A stretch of 30,584 bases of DNA from Ignavibacteria bacterium UBA2333 (GTDB lineage Bacteria; Bacteroidota; Ignavibacteria; Kapaibacteriales; Kapaibacteriaceae), in contig DDUR01000009.1 of the NCBI GenBank assembly GCA_002344895.1, positions 1 through 30,584 on the forward strand, given 5' to 3'. Numbering within the stretch: the first letter of the stretch is position 1; each line of letters opens with the position of its first letter. Below the pieces are notes generated by a model, which was not told the origin of the DNA, did not search any database, and saw nothing but the letters and a program-made list of their open reading frames with translations. This document shows, piece by piece, positions 8,627 through 17,382 of this stretch. The translations under genes were made by a program, and so were the position numbers.

Positions 8627-9168
8627 GATCGCACCTCACGGCGACTATCGGTAATCCCATCTGTCAACATGTTGAGCATACCAACCATTCCATGCGTCAG
8701 ATCTGCTTGTCGGAGGGTAATCGACACGTCCATCGTAAGACGCTGCGTTGACGGTGACGAAGGAGTTGTGCCTTTTCGCAGTGTCGACCCTAGCAGAGGA
8801 TTCGCAATAAGCCCCTTCATTGACGTGCCACCTGATGAAGGAGCTGACGTTATGAGCAGACTCAGATCAATCTTTGCTTCGGCTATTTGCAGGCTTGGAA
8901 TTGGTATGAGTGCAAGAATTGGAACACTCACTGAAGACTCGGTTTTTGTTCCGTCAGGGTTTAGTCGTTGATAACGAAAAGCAACTATTCTCGGGCTACC
9001 GATGTCATCAACGGTTGCAGACGATGAAGAGCCGGAACTCGGGGCTACAAATCCAACATCCTTGATAAAGTCTGCTGTTGTTCGCGCAGCGATAGCCTCT
9101 GCCTGAATGAGAGCTCGTAGAGGTGCACCAAGGAGGTCAGCAATGGACTGAGGTGTGAGTAAGCTCAT
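8623..9168 (-). CDS. DUF2589-like protein (second copy in operon)
   Basis: The product has 181 residues. The ATG at 9168 sits just past the stop of the preceding gene, with TGAGGAG upstream inside that gene, so I prefer it to the TTG at 9183. The N-terminus (LLGAPLRALIQAEAIAARTT then FIKDVGF) and the central 'SVPILALIPIPSLQI' followed by 'AKIDLSLLI' match the DUF2589 pattern: a helical N-terminus followed by a strand-rich domain with conserved PIP. It parallels the first gene of the operon (AQATVDFIKNVGF, QVPILTIVPIPYIRI). There is no signal peptide, so it is probably cytoplasmic. The family function is unknown to me. Confidence 0.75.
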   Translation of the reverse strand: MSLLTPQSIADLLGAPLRALIQAEAIAARTTADFIKDVGFVAPSSGSSSSATVDDIGSPRIVAFRYQRLNPDGTKTESSVSVPILALIPIPSLQIAEAKIDLSLLITSAPSSGGTSMKGLIANPLLGSTLRKGTTPSSPSTQRLTMDVSITLRQADLTHGMVGMLNMLTDGITDSRREVRS

Positions 9169-9169
9169 G

Positions 9170-10012
9170 TTACGACTCCTCAAACGATGCTGGAAGAATT
9201 CCGTCCACGTCCAACGTAAACGTGAGCGTGGAGATCATATGCTGCGGCAAAGCCTTCAGTTGCTCAGTTGATACATCAACCGTTAAACGTTTGTCCTCTG
9301 GCTGTTCCTTTATGCCCGCCACGCTTGTCGCTAGATCGAGAGCTGTTGTCTTGGCGAGGGATAGCTTTTCGCTCAGCAACCGCTTTTCAAACGATTCTCG
9401 CTCAACACGAATGGCTTCATCTGCCTGTTTTCGTTGTTGCGGAGTAAGCGCTGTGCCTGGACGAAGTTTAGAAATCGCATCGATGCCCTTCCGAGCTTCG
9501 ACAGGAGATGCGAAGCGTTTCACCGGAACGCTTTCACTGCTCAGGAAGGGCACGATGCGAGTGTTGCCGTCCTTGGACTCCGACACAACAAGGAAGTCTC
9601 GGTAAACTTCTATGTCAAGCGTCCCCGTAAGTTCTCGGACGGATGCACGAACGGCATCTGTAAGCATCTGTTCGATGCGCTCTGCGGACGGGGCAGCGTC
9701 ACGCAGAGCTACATCGACCAGTTTTCGAGCAATTGAGTCGTCGAGGCCAAGAGCCTTCAGGGAGCGATCGACATGTACTCGAATGATCTTCTCTCTGCGC
9801 GACGCTGCATCCGAACCTTGACCAAGGTCTGTAACGGCAACGCGGAGTTCGATCTTTAGGTCGCGTATTTCCGTTCGAGGAACAGGAAATGCACGAAGAA
9901 TGGCATCATTGCGGTATTCGAGGGCGAGGTCCCGTACGGCCTTATCGGCCTGACTTCTCGCTTCCGTAACGTCACGCAACAACGCCGAGACGACGTCTCG
10001 GAGATCGGCCAT
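9170..10012 (-). CDS. Uncharacterised helical protein between two DUF2589-like genes
   Basis: The product has 280 residues. I chose the ATG at 10012, with AAAGGA 7 bases upstream, rather than a GTG at 10078 that would overlap the preceding gene by about 50 bp. The N-terminus (MADLRDVVSALLRDVTEARS, then QADKAVRDLALEYR) resembles the helical N-terminus of its DUF2589 neighbours. Two segments then look alike: ELRVAVTDL and the C-terminal LTVDVSTEQL...STLTFTLDVDGI. The middle is charged and helix-rich (RKQADEAIRVERESFEKRLL). No signal peptide, membrane segment or catalytic motif is seen. It is tightly packed in the operon: 16 bp from the upstream stop and 1 bp from the downstream start. Probably a structural or adaptor partner of the DUF2589 proteins, by inference from context. 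Confidence 0.65.
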   Translation of the reverse strand: MADLRDVVSALLRDVTEARSQADKAVRDLALEYRNDAILRAFPVPRTEIRDLKIELRVAVTDLGQGSDAASRREKIIRVHVDRSLKALGLDDSIARKLVDVALRDAAPSAERIEQMLTDAVRASVRELTGTLDIEVYRDFLVVSESKDGNTRIVPFLSSESVPVKRFASPVEARKGIDAISKLRPGTALTPQQRKQADEAIRVERESFEKRLLSEKLSLAKTTALDLATSVAGIKEQPEDKRLTVDVSTEQLKALPQHMISTLTFTLDVDGILPASFEES

Positions 10013-10028
10013 GGCCAGATCCTTTCGA

Positions 10029-10673
10029 TCAGGAAGCGTTACGTTGGAGAATGGCCTCTTCGAGAATACCAAGGACACGACCTAGGCCTGCAGGCATCTC
10101 ATCCTGCACAGCACGAACGTGTATGTCCATGGTATACTCCACCCTGTTCCGCGTCGATGTAGTCTGATTCGAATTATGTCGCGTAGACACTTTTGCGTTA
10201 AAGCCAACCTTTACCGGAGAGAAGAAGGCCGAATAGCCAATCTCCAGAGAAGTATCCGTAGCAACGGACGATGAGCTGGAAGCCGTGCTTTCATGCTGTT
10301 CCGTAATGTTCGCCGTAAAGTCGATCGTCATTTCATCTATACGGATGTACGGAATCGGAACAATTGTCAGAATGGGCACCTGGAGTTCGATTTTATCAGT
10401 ATCTCCACCACTTGGTGGCGATACACCAGCTCCTGACCCGGTACCTGTCTTGAGTCGTGTGTACTTAAACACGACATAACGGGTGTCCCCAAAGTCAGAA
10501 CCATCCGTTGGAGTACCTGGCCCAGGTGACGACGGTGGGGCAAATCCCACATTCTTAATAAAGTCCACCGTTGCTTGTGCTGCCAGTGCCTGCGCCCGAA
10601 TTGCAGCAATCATCGGCGATCCGATCACTTGTCCAAACGGCAAGGACCGGAGAGTACTGTTAGCGAACCCCAT
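10029..10673 (-). CDS. DUF2589-like protein (first gene of operon)
   Basis: The product has 214 residues. The ATG at 10673 follows AGGAGG at ideal spacing. The helical N-terminus (GSPMIAAIRAQALAAQATVD, FIKNVGF), the Gly/Pro/Ser-rich linker and the strand-rich core (YVVFKYTRL, QVPILTIVPIPYIRI, MTIDFTANI, GFNAKVSTRHNS, YTMDIHVRAVQDEMPAGL) fit DUF2589. The final 'PAGLGRVLGILEEAI' is shared in style with the second copy (GMVGMLNMLTDGI). It heads a four-gene minus-strand operon. A 16-bp dyad lies 58 bp upstream. Function unknown. Confidence 0.8.
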   Translation of the reverse strand: MGFANSTLRSLPFGQVIGSPMIAAIRAQALAAQATVDFIKNVGFAPPSSPGPGTPTDGSDFGDTRYVVFKYTRLKTGTGSGAGVSPPSGGDTDKIELQVPILTIVPIPYIRIDEMTIDFTANITEQHESTASSSSSVATDTSLEIGYSAFFSPVKVGFNAKVSTRHNSNQTTSTRNRVEYTMDIHVRAVQDEMPAGLGRVLGILEEAILQRNAS

Positions 10674-10730
10674 GGAATCCTCCTGTGTATTAGGGTGTCT
10701 AGCCTCAATCGTGAACCACGTTCATGCGTT

Positions 10731-10746
10731 TACGTAGTTCTACGTA
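10731..10746. promoter_or_regulatory. 16-bp dyad, possible operator
   Basis: TACGTAGTTCTACGTA has 7-bp arms around a 2-bp centre. It lies in the 251-bp divergent region between the DUF2589 operon and the large BNR-repeat gene, a usual place for a dimeric regulator. The same region has a smaller dyad CGACGGTACGTCG (10876-10888). Operator function is inferred. Confidence 0.35.
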
Positions 10747-10924
10747 CACCTAACTTAGTTCTTTTGTTCCCCCTTGTCAAGACGTGACGTATTTTTTACG
10801 CTGTTACGGGGCAAAAGGGGCAAGAATGCGGCTTCAGATGTGACGAGCTTGACCATACCCCACGGAACATCGGGACGACGGTACGTCGACCGTAACATTC
10901 GAGCTGATAACCGGTTACTCGTGA

Positions 10925-13900
10925 ATGAAGACCCCAGTTACCATCATCGCCATTGTCATGTTTGTGGTAGCCAGTGCTACCTCATCGTCACAGGTTCCCT
11001 CGTGCTCGCCGGCCTATGATCCTCCTCGGGCTTCACAATCAACGATTCGACTTAACGATAGCTCGTATGTATTTCTTTCATTCCATGGGACAACTCTGAC
11101 GTTAAGCTCCACTTTTGACCGGCGCTGGTTGTACAACGACAACTTCAATGTTTACAATGCGCGAGTTCAGCCCAGTTCGTCAGATGGAATACTGTATACG
11201 GGTGAGTATGATGACGTTGGCCCAGCGTCGTATACCTACATTCGAACATATCGATCAAACAGACAAACTTCAGGAATACCCCTGAAGTTGTTCGTTCAAC
11301 ACCTTGGTGTTCATAAAGGTTTGGTTGTTGCAACAGGACGTGATTCAACAGGAGCTTTATCCGTTCACGTCGGTGATTCCTCGCTGAAGAACAACAACAC
11401 GTGGAAGATCACTTCGTTCGATGGCAAGGGTCTTCCGCATGAACGCAATTATTCTGTCATTTTTCATGACGGTAGTATCGCCCTCAAGTCTGACGGCATG
11501 CCGACAGATTCTGCTTATGTGAGTAGTGACTCTGGTGCCACGTGGGTCTTGACGTACGCTCCACTTCTCAAGCCATCTATGTGGATCACCTACGATCAAT
11601 CACCATATACTATCAGCGGAGGTTTTGTTCTCCGTCTCACGTCTCCTCAAACTGCTGATACAATCATTCGAGTCGATCCTCCGGTCGCCGATGTTGGCTT
11701 CTACCCCGCTCTTACCGTGCATGACGGTCTCTACATCGTACGAAGAGATGTAATGTTTGAGGTTCCACGACAGGCTGTTCGCTCCTACGTCTATGACGGA
11801 CGTACACAACGCCAACTTGTCTTTGACCTCAATGCTGATGAGTCTGCTGATATCATTCGTCATCCCTCGTTTGGATACTTGGCGCATTCCTCGGCGCGTT
11901 TTATCCACTTTTCTAATAATGGCACAAGAGTCGATACTCTTGATGCATTCCGTCGCACCACATTCACGAATAAATCAACCTCATGGCAGTTCGGTTTTGT
12001 GTTTGCGGACGATGCCACCGACGGTCAGGGCCTCGTACGCTCACGAGACCATGGTAGAAACTGGGAAGAAGTCGGACCATCAAATCTGTCACGCATAACT
12101 GACGTCCGTTCTGTAGGTAGGATCGTTGTCGCCCTCGACGCTAATGGATACTGCGCCATGTCCACCGATCAGGGTTGGACGTGGAGAATCAACGAGCTAC
12201 CATCACGGCCTCTCGCACTTGCTTCACGCCGAGGCGGTACATACCGCAGCCAATCCTATCTTTCCGTGGTTACACAAGACACTACCTACCTTGTCGATTC
12301 ACTTGGTGTATTGCAGCCATATCGTACGTATCCGAGAATGACTCCCCTTCGCGTGGAGTTTGACGCGAAAGGCGACCTCATTGTACTGACTGATGAGAAC
12401 AAAGTGCTGCGTATCACACCAAATGAAATCATTACTCTTCCACCCGTAAGCGGCGTGACATATCCAGGAAGTATTGGAGTCTCCGATTCCAACCAGATTG
12501 TCATTGCAACCTCCAATGGGCCTGCTATGTATGATGAAGACCAACAGTCATGGCAGATTGTTCGGTTGGGAATCGGTACACGCCACGTCATGTTTGCTTC
12601 TCCGCGTATTGTGAACAACCGACTCTATGCGTATGATATGAATGGAGCAGATTCCTGGCTTTTCGACATTGAGTCGCTGAAGTGGCTCTCAATGAATGAA
12701 CCAAAAGAACTCGGGAGTTTCGCAGATAAACATCCCTCACCTTTCGACATACCCGTTCGATCGTCGATGATATGTTACGGTATTCATGAAGACCAGCCTC
12801 GATTTGATGTAGACTTCACATGGGAGAGTGTTCTGAACTATGCAGATATCGACCAACTTCGCAGAATAGACGACTTTCCGTATCGCGACTTTGAGTTTGT
12901 TTCACACGTCATTCATCCGCAAAATCAGAATGTTAATGTCTTTGTCGGTCATAACGGTGATGTCGTAACCTTTAACGCATCGGCGAAGATGGTGGATCAC
13001 GTTTCGATGTATGGACAACTTCTTGACGTTGATGATCAATTGAGCGCGATATATGCGCAGAATGATAATTTCCTGTTCAGACGTCTCGGCCTCGATACGC
13101 TTGACACACCAATCTTTGATATTACTCGAATCAGAATACTGTTCTTTACGGCAGTACCCGACTCAAAAAGCATTTTTTATGCAGGTCTTCAGTTAGACAC
13201 GACAATGGCTGTTACCATCATACGATACGACAGTGTTGCCACCACACTTGGCCGTCTGATACTGGACTCTACAACCAGTTTGCCCCTTTTGCCCCCTACA
13301 GCTATTCTTCGTGAAGATGGATCGGACGCACTTGTTATCACATGTAGTCCAGCTCACTGGGTGTGGTCAACATCATCTATGCGGCTTGAGGACACAACAA
13401 TGATCTGCATCGAGAACGATGGACGTTCGACGGTTGTGCCCGTGCTCGGAAGTCCGAGAACAGCTGTACAAGTGGGGTCAAATCTCGTGACAACGTCGTT
13501 ACTCGCAGAAAAGACACACTGTGACATCTTCTCAACCATTCGGCCGTTCGATCGACGTTCTTCGCTCACCATTCCCACTGGTAGTCCATCAACCCTACAC
13601 AGGATCAACGAGATTCCCGGTAATCCATGTGCCCTTCTGGCGACACTCGACACAACAACACGACGTCTTCAATTCGCTGTTGTATCTGTTGCGTCTTCGT
13701 CAGTTGTTGATACTGTTTCAATACCATTCGATGGACCTACGTACAACGCTCGCGAACGTTTTCTGTACAGAGGCCTACGTCCGGTTTCGGCATATGATTA
13801 CGTCTTTTTAGGATATCCCTATACTCAGAACATTCTCCGATGGAAGCCCAAAGGTGTGCAGCTTGTCACATCAGTTGATACAGAGTTCGACCCTATCGAA

Positions 13901-14119
13901 TCGACGTTCTGGAGTGACGATGGTACAACGTTACGTGTAGATGATCCATCCATGTTCATTGACGTATATGACATTCTCGGCCAGCATGTACTACGAGGTC
14001 AGGGCTACATCCCACTCGATGGCATACGAATTTTGAATTGTGTGAGGCAACCGCAACCAACGGAACTAACCGTGGACTCGACTCCTTTGTGCCGGTGTGT
14101 TGCTATTGATGCACCATAG
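10925..14119 (+). CDS. Large secreted BNR/Asp-box repeat protein with atypical C-terminus
   Basis: The product has 1064 residues. The ATG at 10925 lacks a clear ribosome site but begins a signal peptide (KTPVTIIAIVMFVVASATSSS). Asp-box motifs typical of BNR/sortilin-type beta-propellers occur near residue 200 (SSDSGATW), 372 (SRDHGRNW) and 412 (STDQGWTW), suggesting one or more propellers. The protein has no recognised enzyme motif. Near the C-terminus FIDVYDILGQHVL matches the middle of a T9SS sorting domain, but the expected ending (GxYxVxL...R) is replaced by about 30 unusual residues with three cysteines and it ends AIDAP. This could be a diverged or damaged signal. A weak hairpin terminator follows. 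Confidence 0.8.
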   Translation: MKTPVTIIAIVMFVVASATSSSQVPSCSPAYDPPRASQSTIRLNDSSYVFLSFHGTTLTLSSTFDRRWLYNDNFNVYNARVQPSSSDGILYTGEYDDVGPASYTYIRTYRSNRQTSGIPLKLFVQHLGVHKGLVVATGRDSTGALSVHVGDSSLKNNNTWKITSFDGKGLPHERNYSVIFHDGSIALKSDGMPTDSAYVSSDSGATWVLTYAPLLKPSMWITYDQSPYTISGGFVLRLTSPQTADTIIRVDPPVADVGFYPALTVHDGLYIVRRDVMFEVPRQAVRSYVYDGRTQRQLVFDLNADESADIIRHPSFGYLAHSSARFIHFSNNGTRVDTLDAFRRTTFTNKSTSWQFGFVFADDATDGQGLVRSRDHGRNWEEVGPSNLSRITDVRSVGRIVVALDANGYCAMSTDQGWTWRINELPSRPLALASRRGGTYRSQSYLSVVTQDTTYLVDSLGVLQPYRTYPRMTPLRVEFDAKGDLIVLTDENKVLRITPNEIITLPPVSGVTYPGSIGVSDSNQIVIATSNGPAMYDEDQQSWQIVRLGIGTRHVMFASPRIVNNRLYAYDMNGADSWLFDIESLKWLSMNEPKELGSFADKHPSPFDIPVRSSMICYGIHEDQPRFDVDFTWESVLNYADIDQLRRIDDFPYRDFEFVSHVIHPQNQNVNVFVGHNGDVVTFNASAKMVDHVSMYGQLLDVDDQLSAIYAQNDNFLFRRLGLDTLDTPIFDITRIRILFFTAVPDSKSIFYAGLQLDTTMAVTIIRYDSVATTLGRLILDSTTSLPLLPPTAILREDGSDALVITCSPAHWVWSTSSMRLEDTTMICIENDGRSTVVPVLGSPRTAVQVGSNLVTTSLLAEKTHCDIFSTIRPFDRRSSLTIPTGSPSTLHRINEIPGNPCALLATLDTTTRRLQFAVVSVASSSVVDTVSIPFDGPTYNARERFLYRGLRPVSAYDYVFLGYPYTQNILRWKPKGVQLVTSVDTEFDPIESTFWSDDGTTLRVDDPSMFIDVYDILGQHVLRGQGYIPLDGIRILNCVRQPQPTELTVDSTPLCRCVAIDAP

Positions 14120-14134
14120 TTAGTGTGTAGGTTT

Positions 14135-14161
14135 ACGGCGTATGTGCCGTGAATCCTTTTT
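14135..14161 (+). terminator. Possible weak terminator after the BNR-repeat gene
   Basis: ACGGC (14135-14139), a 6-nt loop and GCCGT (14146-14150) are followed after a short gap by TTTTT (14157-14161). The stem is only 5 bp, extendable past one mismatch, so termination would be modest. Confidence 0.4.
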
Positions 14162-14201
14162 GATGGCTGCGACAACCTAACCGACACAGTTCATCATGGT
14201 G

Positions 14202-14213
14202 GATCGTACGATC
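14202..14213. promoter_or_regulatory. 12-bp palindrome GATCGTACGATC upstream of the cyclase pair
   Basis: A perfect 12-bp palindrome lies in the 159-bp gap before the DUF1232-like/cyclase operon, 66 bp upstream of its start. It could be an operator; there is no further evidence. Confidence 0.25.
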
Positions 14214-14278
14214 GTAACGGCGGCACTCCATGAATGGCATTCGCTGTAACTTCGGCTGTTCAACAGAGGAGTGAGACG

Positions 14279-15262
14279 ATGACATCGCTTTCAAGCCGAC
14301 TTCATGAGGCGTTACGTGGAGGAACAACAGGGTTGGTTTCATATGTGGCCGCTCGTGCAGGTGAGGGTATAGATGCTGCTGCGTGGGCCGATTTTTTAGT
14401 TCGATACATGACGGCTGCAGCTGAGTCAGCTCACGAGATAACAACAGCACTCCATGGACATCCCCTCGAAGATCATGTTCGTCCGCTTCTTGATCATGCT
14501 TCATCGTATGTACAAGACGTTAACGACGAGATCCCCGATAACATTGGTCCCTTGGGACTTCTTGATGACTCCTGTGTTGTACTGGTTACTCTCGAAACTC
14601 TCCGCGAGATTGCACAGTTACCTACGTGCGATTCACTGGTACATGCAAACGTTGTCGTTCGCACCCTACTTGGCACAGAGATCGACACACGACTGATGCA
14701 GTCCATTACCACAGCGCGTAACGAAGTTCTTCTGAAGACGCTCACAAGTCTTGATGCTATTGTTGCTTTGTTTGCTACTGATGCTGCGCAGATGGCAATG
14801 AACCTGCCGGCACCAGTGATACCATTCCCATCAGAGCGCTCATCAACTGTTGCGGGCACCACAGTGCACTCCTCTGCCTCACACTCTGGAAGCGCAACTC
14901 TCTCGACAGTAGCTCAACAGGTCGTTGGTCACTGGCAGTGGGAATACTATTACTCGTCAAGTGGTTTTAGTGCCTCAACATATGTCGTACGTACACTTGC
15001 GTCGGACGGCCGGTTCTCCGAACGATCCCGTTCAACGGCGTCATCAGTGTACCACAACAGCGACGGTTCCTATGCCGGTGGTGTGTCTGCCGACACGGGT
15101 GTTGGCCCTGACGAGCGTGGCACGTGGACGTTTGATGGCAACGTACTCACGTGTCATTACGATGATGGCTCATATGGTGAGTGGAACGTTACGCTGGACG
15201 GATCAGCAATGCTTACCGTTCCTACGTCTGGCGGAGAACGACGGATGTGGACAAGGTTGTAA
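14279..15262 (+). CDS. DUF1232 (YkvA)-like protein fused to a beta-sandwich domain
   Basis: The product has 327 residues. The ATG at 14279 follows AGAGGAG (14265-14271); the longer start at 14234 is not needed. Residues about 78-100 carry the DUF1232 signature: YVQDVNDEIPDNIGPLGLLD with the following DD (D87, D96, D97), which in other members reads close to 'D.IPD..P.lG.lDD'. A Ser/Thr-rich linker (about 190-215) leads to a C-terminal strand-rich module (about 217-327): GHWQWEYY, the repeated DGRFSERSR, DERGTWTFDGNVLTCHYDDG and WNVTLDGSAM. This looks like a lipocalin-like small-molecule-binding fold. No signal peptide is seen. The stop overlaps the start of the cyclase (TAATG), so the two are translated together. 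Sensor or partner role for the cyclase is inferred. Confidence 0.65.
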   Translation: MTSLSSRLHEALRGGTTGLVSYVAARAGEGIDAAAWADFLVRYMTAAAESAHEITTALHGHPLEDHVRPLLDHASSYVQDVNDEIPDNIGPLGLLDDSCVVLVTLETLREIAQLPTCDSLVHANVVVRTLLGTEIDTRLMQSITTARNEVLLKTLTSLDAIVALFATDAAQMAMNLPAPVIPFPSERSSTVAGTTVHSSASHSGSATLSTVAQQVVGHWQWEYYYSSSGFSASTYVVRTLASDGRFSERSRSTASSVYHNSDGSYAGGVSADTGVGPDERGTWTFDGNVLTCHYDDGSYGEWNVTLDGSAMLTVPTSGGERRMWTRL

Positions 15263-17349
15263 TGAAGCCGACAACATCAATCGATGAATTCCTCTCAACA
15301 CTCGAGGAACTGTATGCGCGGAATGACCTTGTGGCACTCCGTGACGCAATTACGAAGCGTCGTAACGATGGCTTACATGATCACGCGAACAATCTGCTTG
15401 ATATACTGACTGTATTTGATGGATTTATTGACCTGCGCGAAGGTCGTTGTGATTTGGTGATTCACAACGTGCCGCCGGCAATTGATCGACTACTTGCGGC
15501 CGGTGAGCAGCATTATGCAGCTCGTGCAAGTTTTGCAGTTTGTCAATCACACAGGATACTTGGTAATCTCACAAACTGTATAGACTGGGCCAAACGATTT
15601 GAGACGCTGGCGGTAAAGGTAGGAAGTGTACGTGGCAGAGTAAATGCAATGTCGGAAATGGTATATGCGTATGTCTATAGTGGTCAGATGGACAGGGCCG
15701 ACAGGGTTTCAGAATCGCTCTTAACATTAGCAGATAATCAGTCTGATGTAGCACTGATAATTACGGCACTAGAAAGTAGAATTCTTTTACTTTCACGAAC
15801 AGGTCGGACGAATGAGGCGATTGACCACAGCATTCGGTTAACCGATCTTGCCTCGGGTGATCAGCAGGCAGCCGGACTGTTTCAGCAGGCAACACTCCTC
15901 AGTCGAATCGGACGGAATGCGGATGCACGTGAGGTATTTGAGCGGCTCATTGCGTCGTACACTCCTACGTCGGAGCTCCGAATTGGTGCCATACTTCACA
16001 ACTATGCAAACACACTTCTGTCACTCGGCGACGTCGCCGCGGCGTATGAACAGTTTCATAGAGCCCTGACGACAGGAACAGGAGGAATACTGCCTGCATA
16101 CTGTCATAACGGCTTGGCAACAATCCACGCCATGTGTGAGGAGTACGATGCCGCCCGCAATCATTTCCAGATAAGTCTCGACATTCTGCCAGATTCATAC
16201 AAGGATGTTCGAGCAGATTTCCTCGTTGACTTTGGTCGATCATTCCTACGAACGGGAGATGTGGACTCCGTTGAGCAGTTTTGTCAACAAGCAGAGGTGT
16301 GCATAACCGAGAACACGAACTTGATGACGCGCGCACATTTTTTATTGCTGAAGGGATTACTCGCATCTCACAGTGGTAAGGATGCGACATCGTTACTCAC
16401 GGCAGCACGGGAGATCTATACGAACGCTGCGATGGCCGATCACATACGATATGTCACCATTCACCTCACGGCGTGTACAAAACCGAGCGTCGAGAGCGCT
16501 ACAGTATTACTGGAGTTAGCAGACGAGGCGGAAGCTTTAGGTGCCGTAACACAGGCGTTGGATGCCCTACAACAGACACGTACGATGTATGAAGTAATGG
16601 GAATGTTTCGTGAGGCTCTTGCAGCTGCTGATAGAGCATACAAACTACGTGATGTACTTACGGGTCAGAATCAGGCGCGGAGACGCGCGATCGTTGATGC
16701 TGACAGCCGGATAAAGATTGAACGTGAACTTGCGGAGCGACATCGCCACCTTCTCACCACGATGTTACCAGAGTATGCGGCAGACAGACTACTCGGTGGT
16801 GAGCGTCGAGTTGCTGATGTTGTTGAGAATGCAACAGTTGTATTTATTGACATAGTTGGCTTCACTCAGTTTGCATCCAATACTCAGGCAAGTGACGTAG
16901 TTGATCATCTTGAAAGAATCTTCTCTGCCTTTGACGATATCTATCGCAGCGTTGGTATGATACGAATCAAGACGATCGGAGACGCCTATGTTGCATGTGG
17001 TGGCCTGAATTCAGCCTTCCATGTCGCAGACGCCTGCCGATCATCTCTTGAAGTCCTCCGGTACATCAACGAGCACATGCCTGCATTTCAAGTGCGCATT
17101 GGCTTGCACGCGGGGACCATAGTAGCGGGCGTTATTGGCGGCAGTCGACCAGCATTTGATGTCTGGGGCGATACCGTCAACATTGCCTCCCGTCTTGAAT
17201 CAAGTGGCCGACCGCAGTCCTTACACGTCGCGAAGGACACGGTACTCAACTGTTCTCACTGTGCAGACCTTTCCTTTGAATCGCGAGGGTCTACCTCGAT
17301 TAAGGGCATCGGCGCAATGGAAACGTACTGGTGCACGATCACGACGTGA
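15262..17349 (+). CDS. TPR-containing class III adenylate cyclase
   Basis: The product has 695 residues. The ATG at 15262 overlaps the upstream stop (TAATG) and follows AAGG; an earlier in-frame start would overlap the previous gene by about 80 bp. Residues 1 to about 470 are helical TPR-like repeats (for example GRTNEAIDHSIRLTDLA, GDVAAAYEQFHRAL). A short helical linker (RIKIERELAERHRHLLTTML) joins the cyclase domain (about 520-695). Metal ligands are D530 (FIDIVGF) and D574 (IGDAY). K570 and D633 (FDVWGD) are the adenine-specifying pair, and N640 and R644 are the transition-state residues, so ATP-to-cAMP conversion is expected. There is no membrane segment. Cytoplasmic regulation through TPR contacts, possibly by the upstream fusion protein, is inferred. 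Confidence 0.9.
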   Translation: MKPTTSIDEFLSTLEELYARNDLVALRDAITKRRNDGLHDHANNLLDILTVFDGFIDLREGRCDLVIHNVPPAIDRLLAAGEQHYAARASFAVCQSHRILGNLTNCIDWAKRFETLAVKVGSVRGRVNAMSEMVYAYVYSGQMDRADRVSESLLTLADNQSDVALIITALESRILLLSRTGRTNEAIDHSIRLTDLASGDQQAAGLFQQATLLSRIGRNADAREVFERLIASYTPTSELRIGAILHNYANTLLSLGDVAAAYEQFHRALTTGTGGILPAYCHNGLATIHAMCEEYDAARNHFQISLDILPDSYKDVRADFLVDFGRSFLRTGDVDSVEQFCQQAEVCITENTNLMTRAHFLLLKGLLASHSGKDATSLLTAAREIYTNAAMADHIRYVTIHLTACTKPSVESATVLLELADEAEALGAVTQALDALQQTRTMYEVMGMFREALAAADRAYKLRDVLTGQNQARRRAIVDADSRIKIERELAERHRHLLTTMLPEYAADRLLGGERRVADVVENATVVFIDIVGFTQFASNTQASDVVDHLERIFSAFDDIYRSVGMIRIKTIGDAYVACGGLNSAFHVADACRSSLEVLRYINEHMPAFQVRIGLHAGTIVAGVIGGSRPAFDVWGDTVNIASRLESSGRPQSLHVAKDTVLNCSHCADLSFESRGSTSIKGIGAMETYWCTITT

Positions 17350-17382
17350 TCGTTGGTTCAATCGATGAGCAAAACATGGTCG

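Noticed and set aside
9222..9605. 127-codon ORF on the plus strand inside the DUF2589 operon
   Set aside because: It is the antisense shadow of the well-supported minus-strand gene, with serine/arginine-rich low-complexity translation.
14133..14504. Minus-strand 123-codon ORF before the cyclase pair
   Set aside because: It lies mostly antisense to the DUF1232-like gene, with no ribosome site or recognisable domain.
15965..16390. Minus-strand 141-codon ORF inside the cyclase gene
   Set aside because: It is fully antisense to the TPR region, which has consistent coding features on the plus strand.
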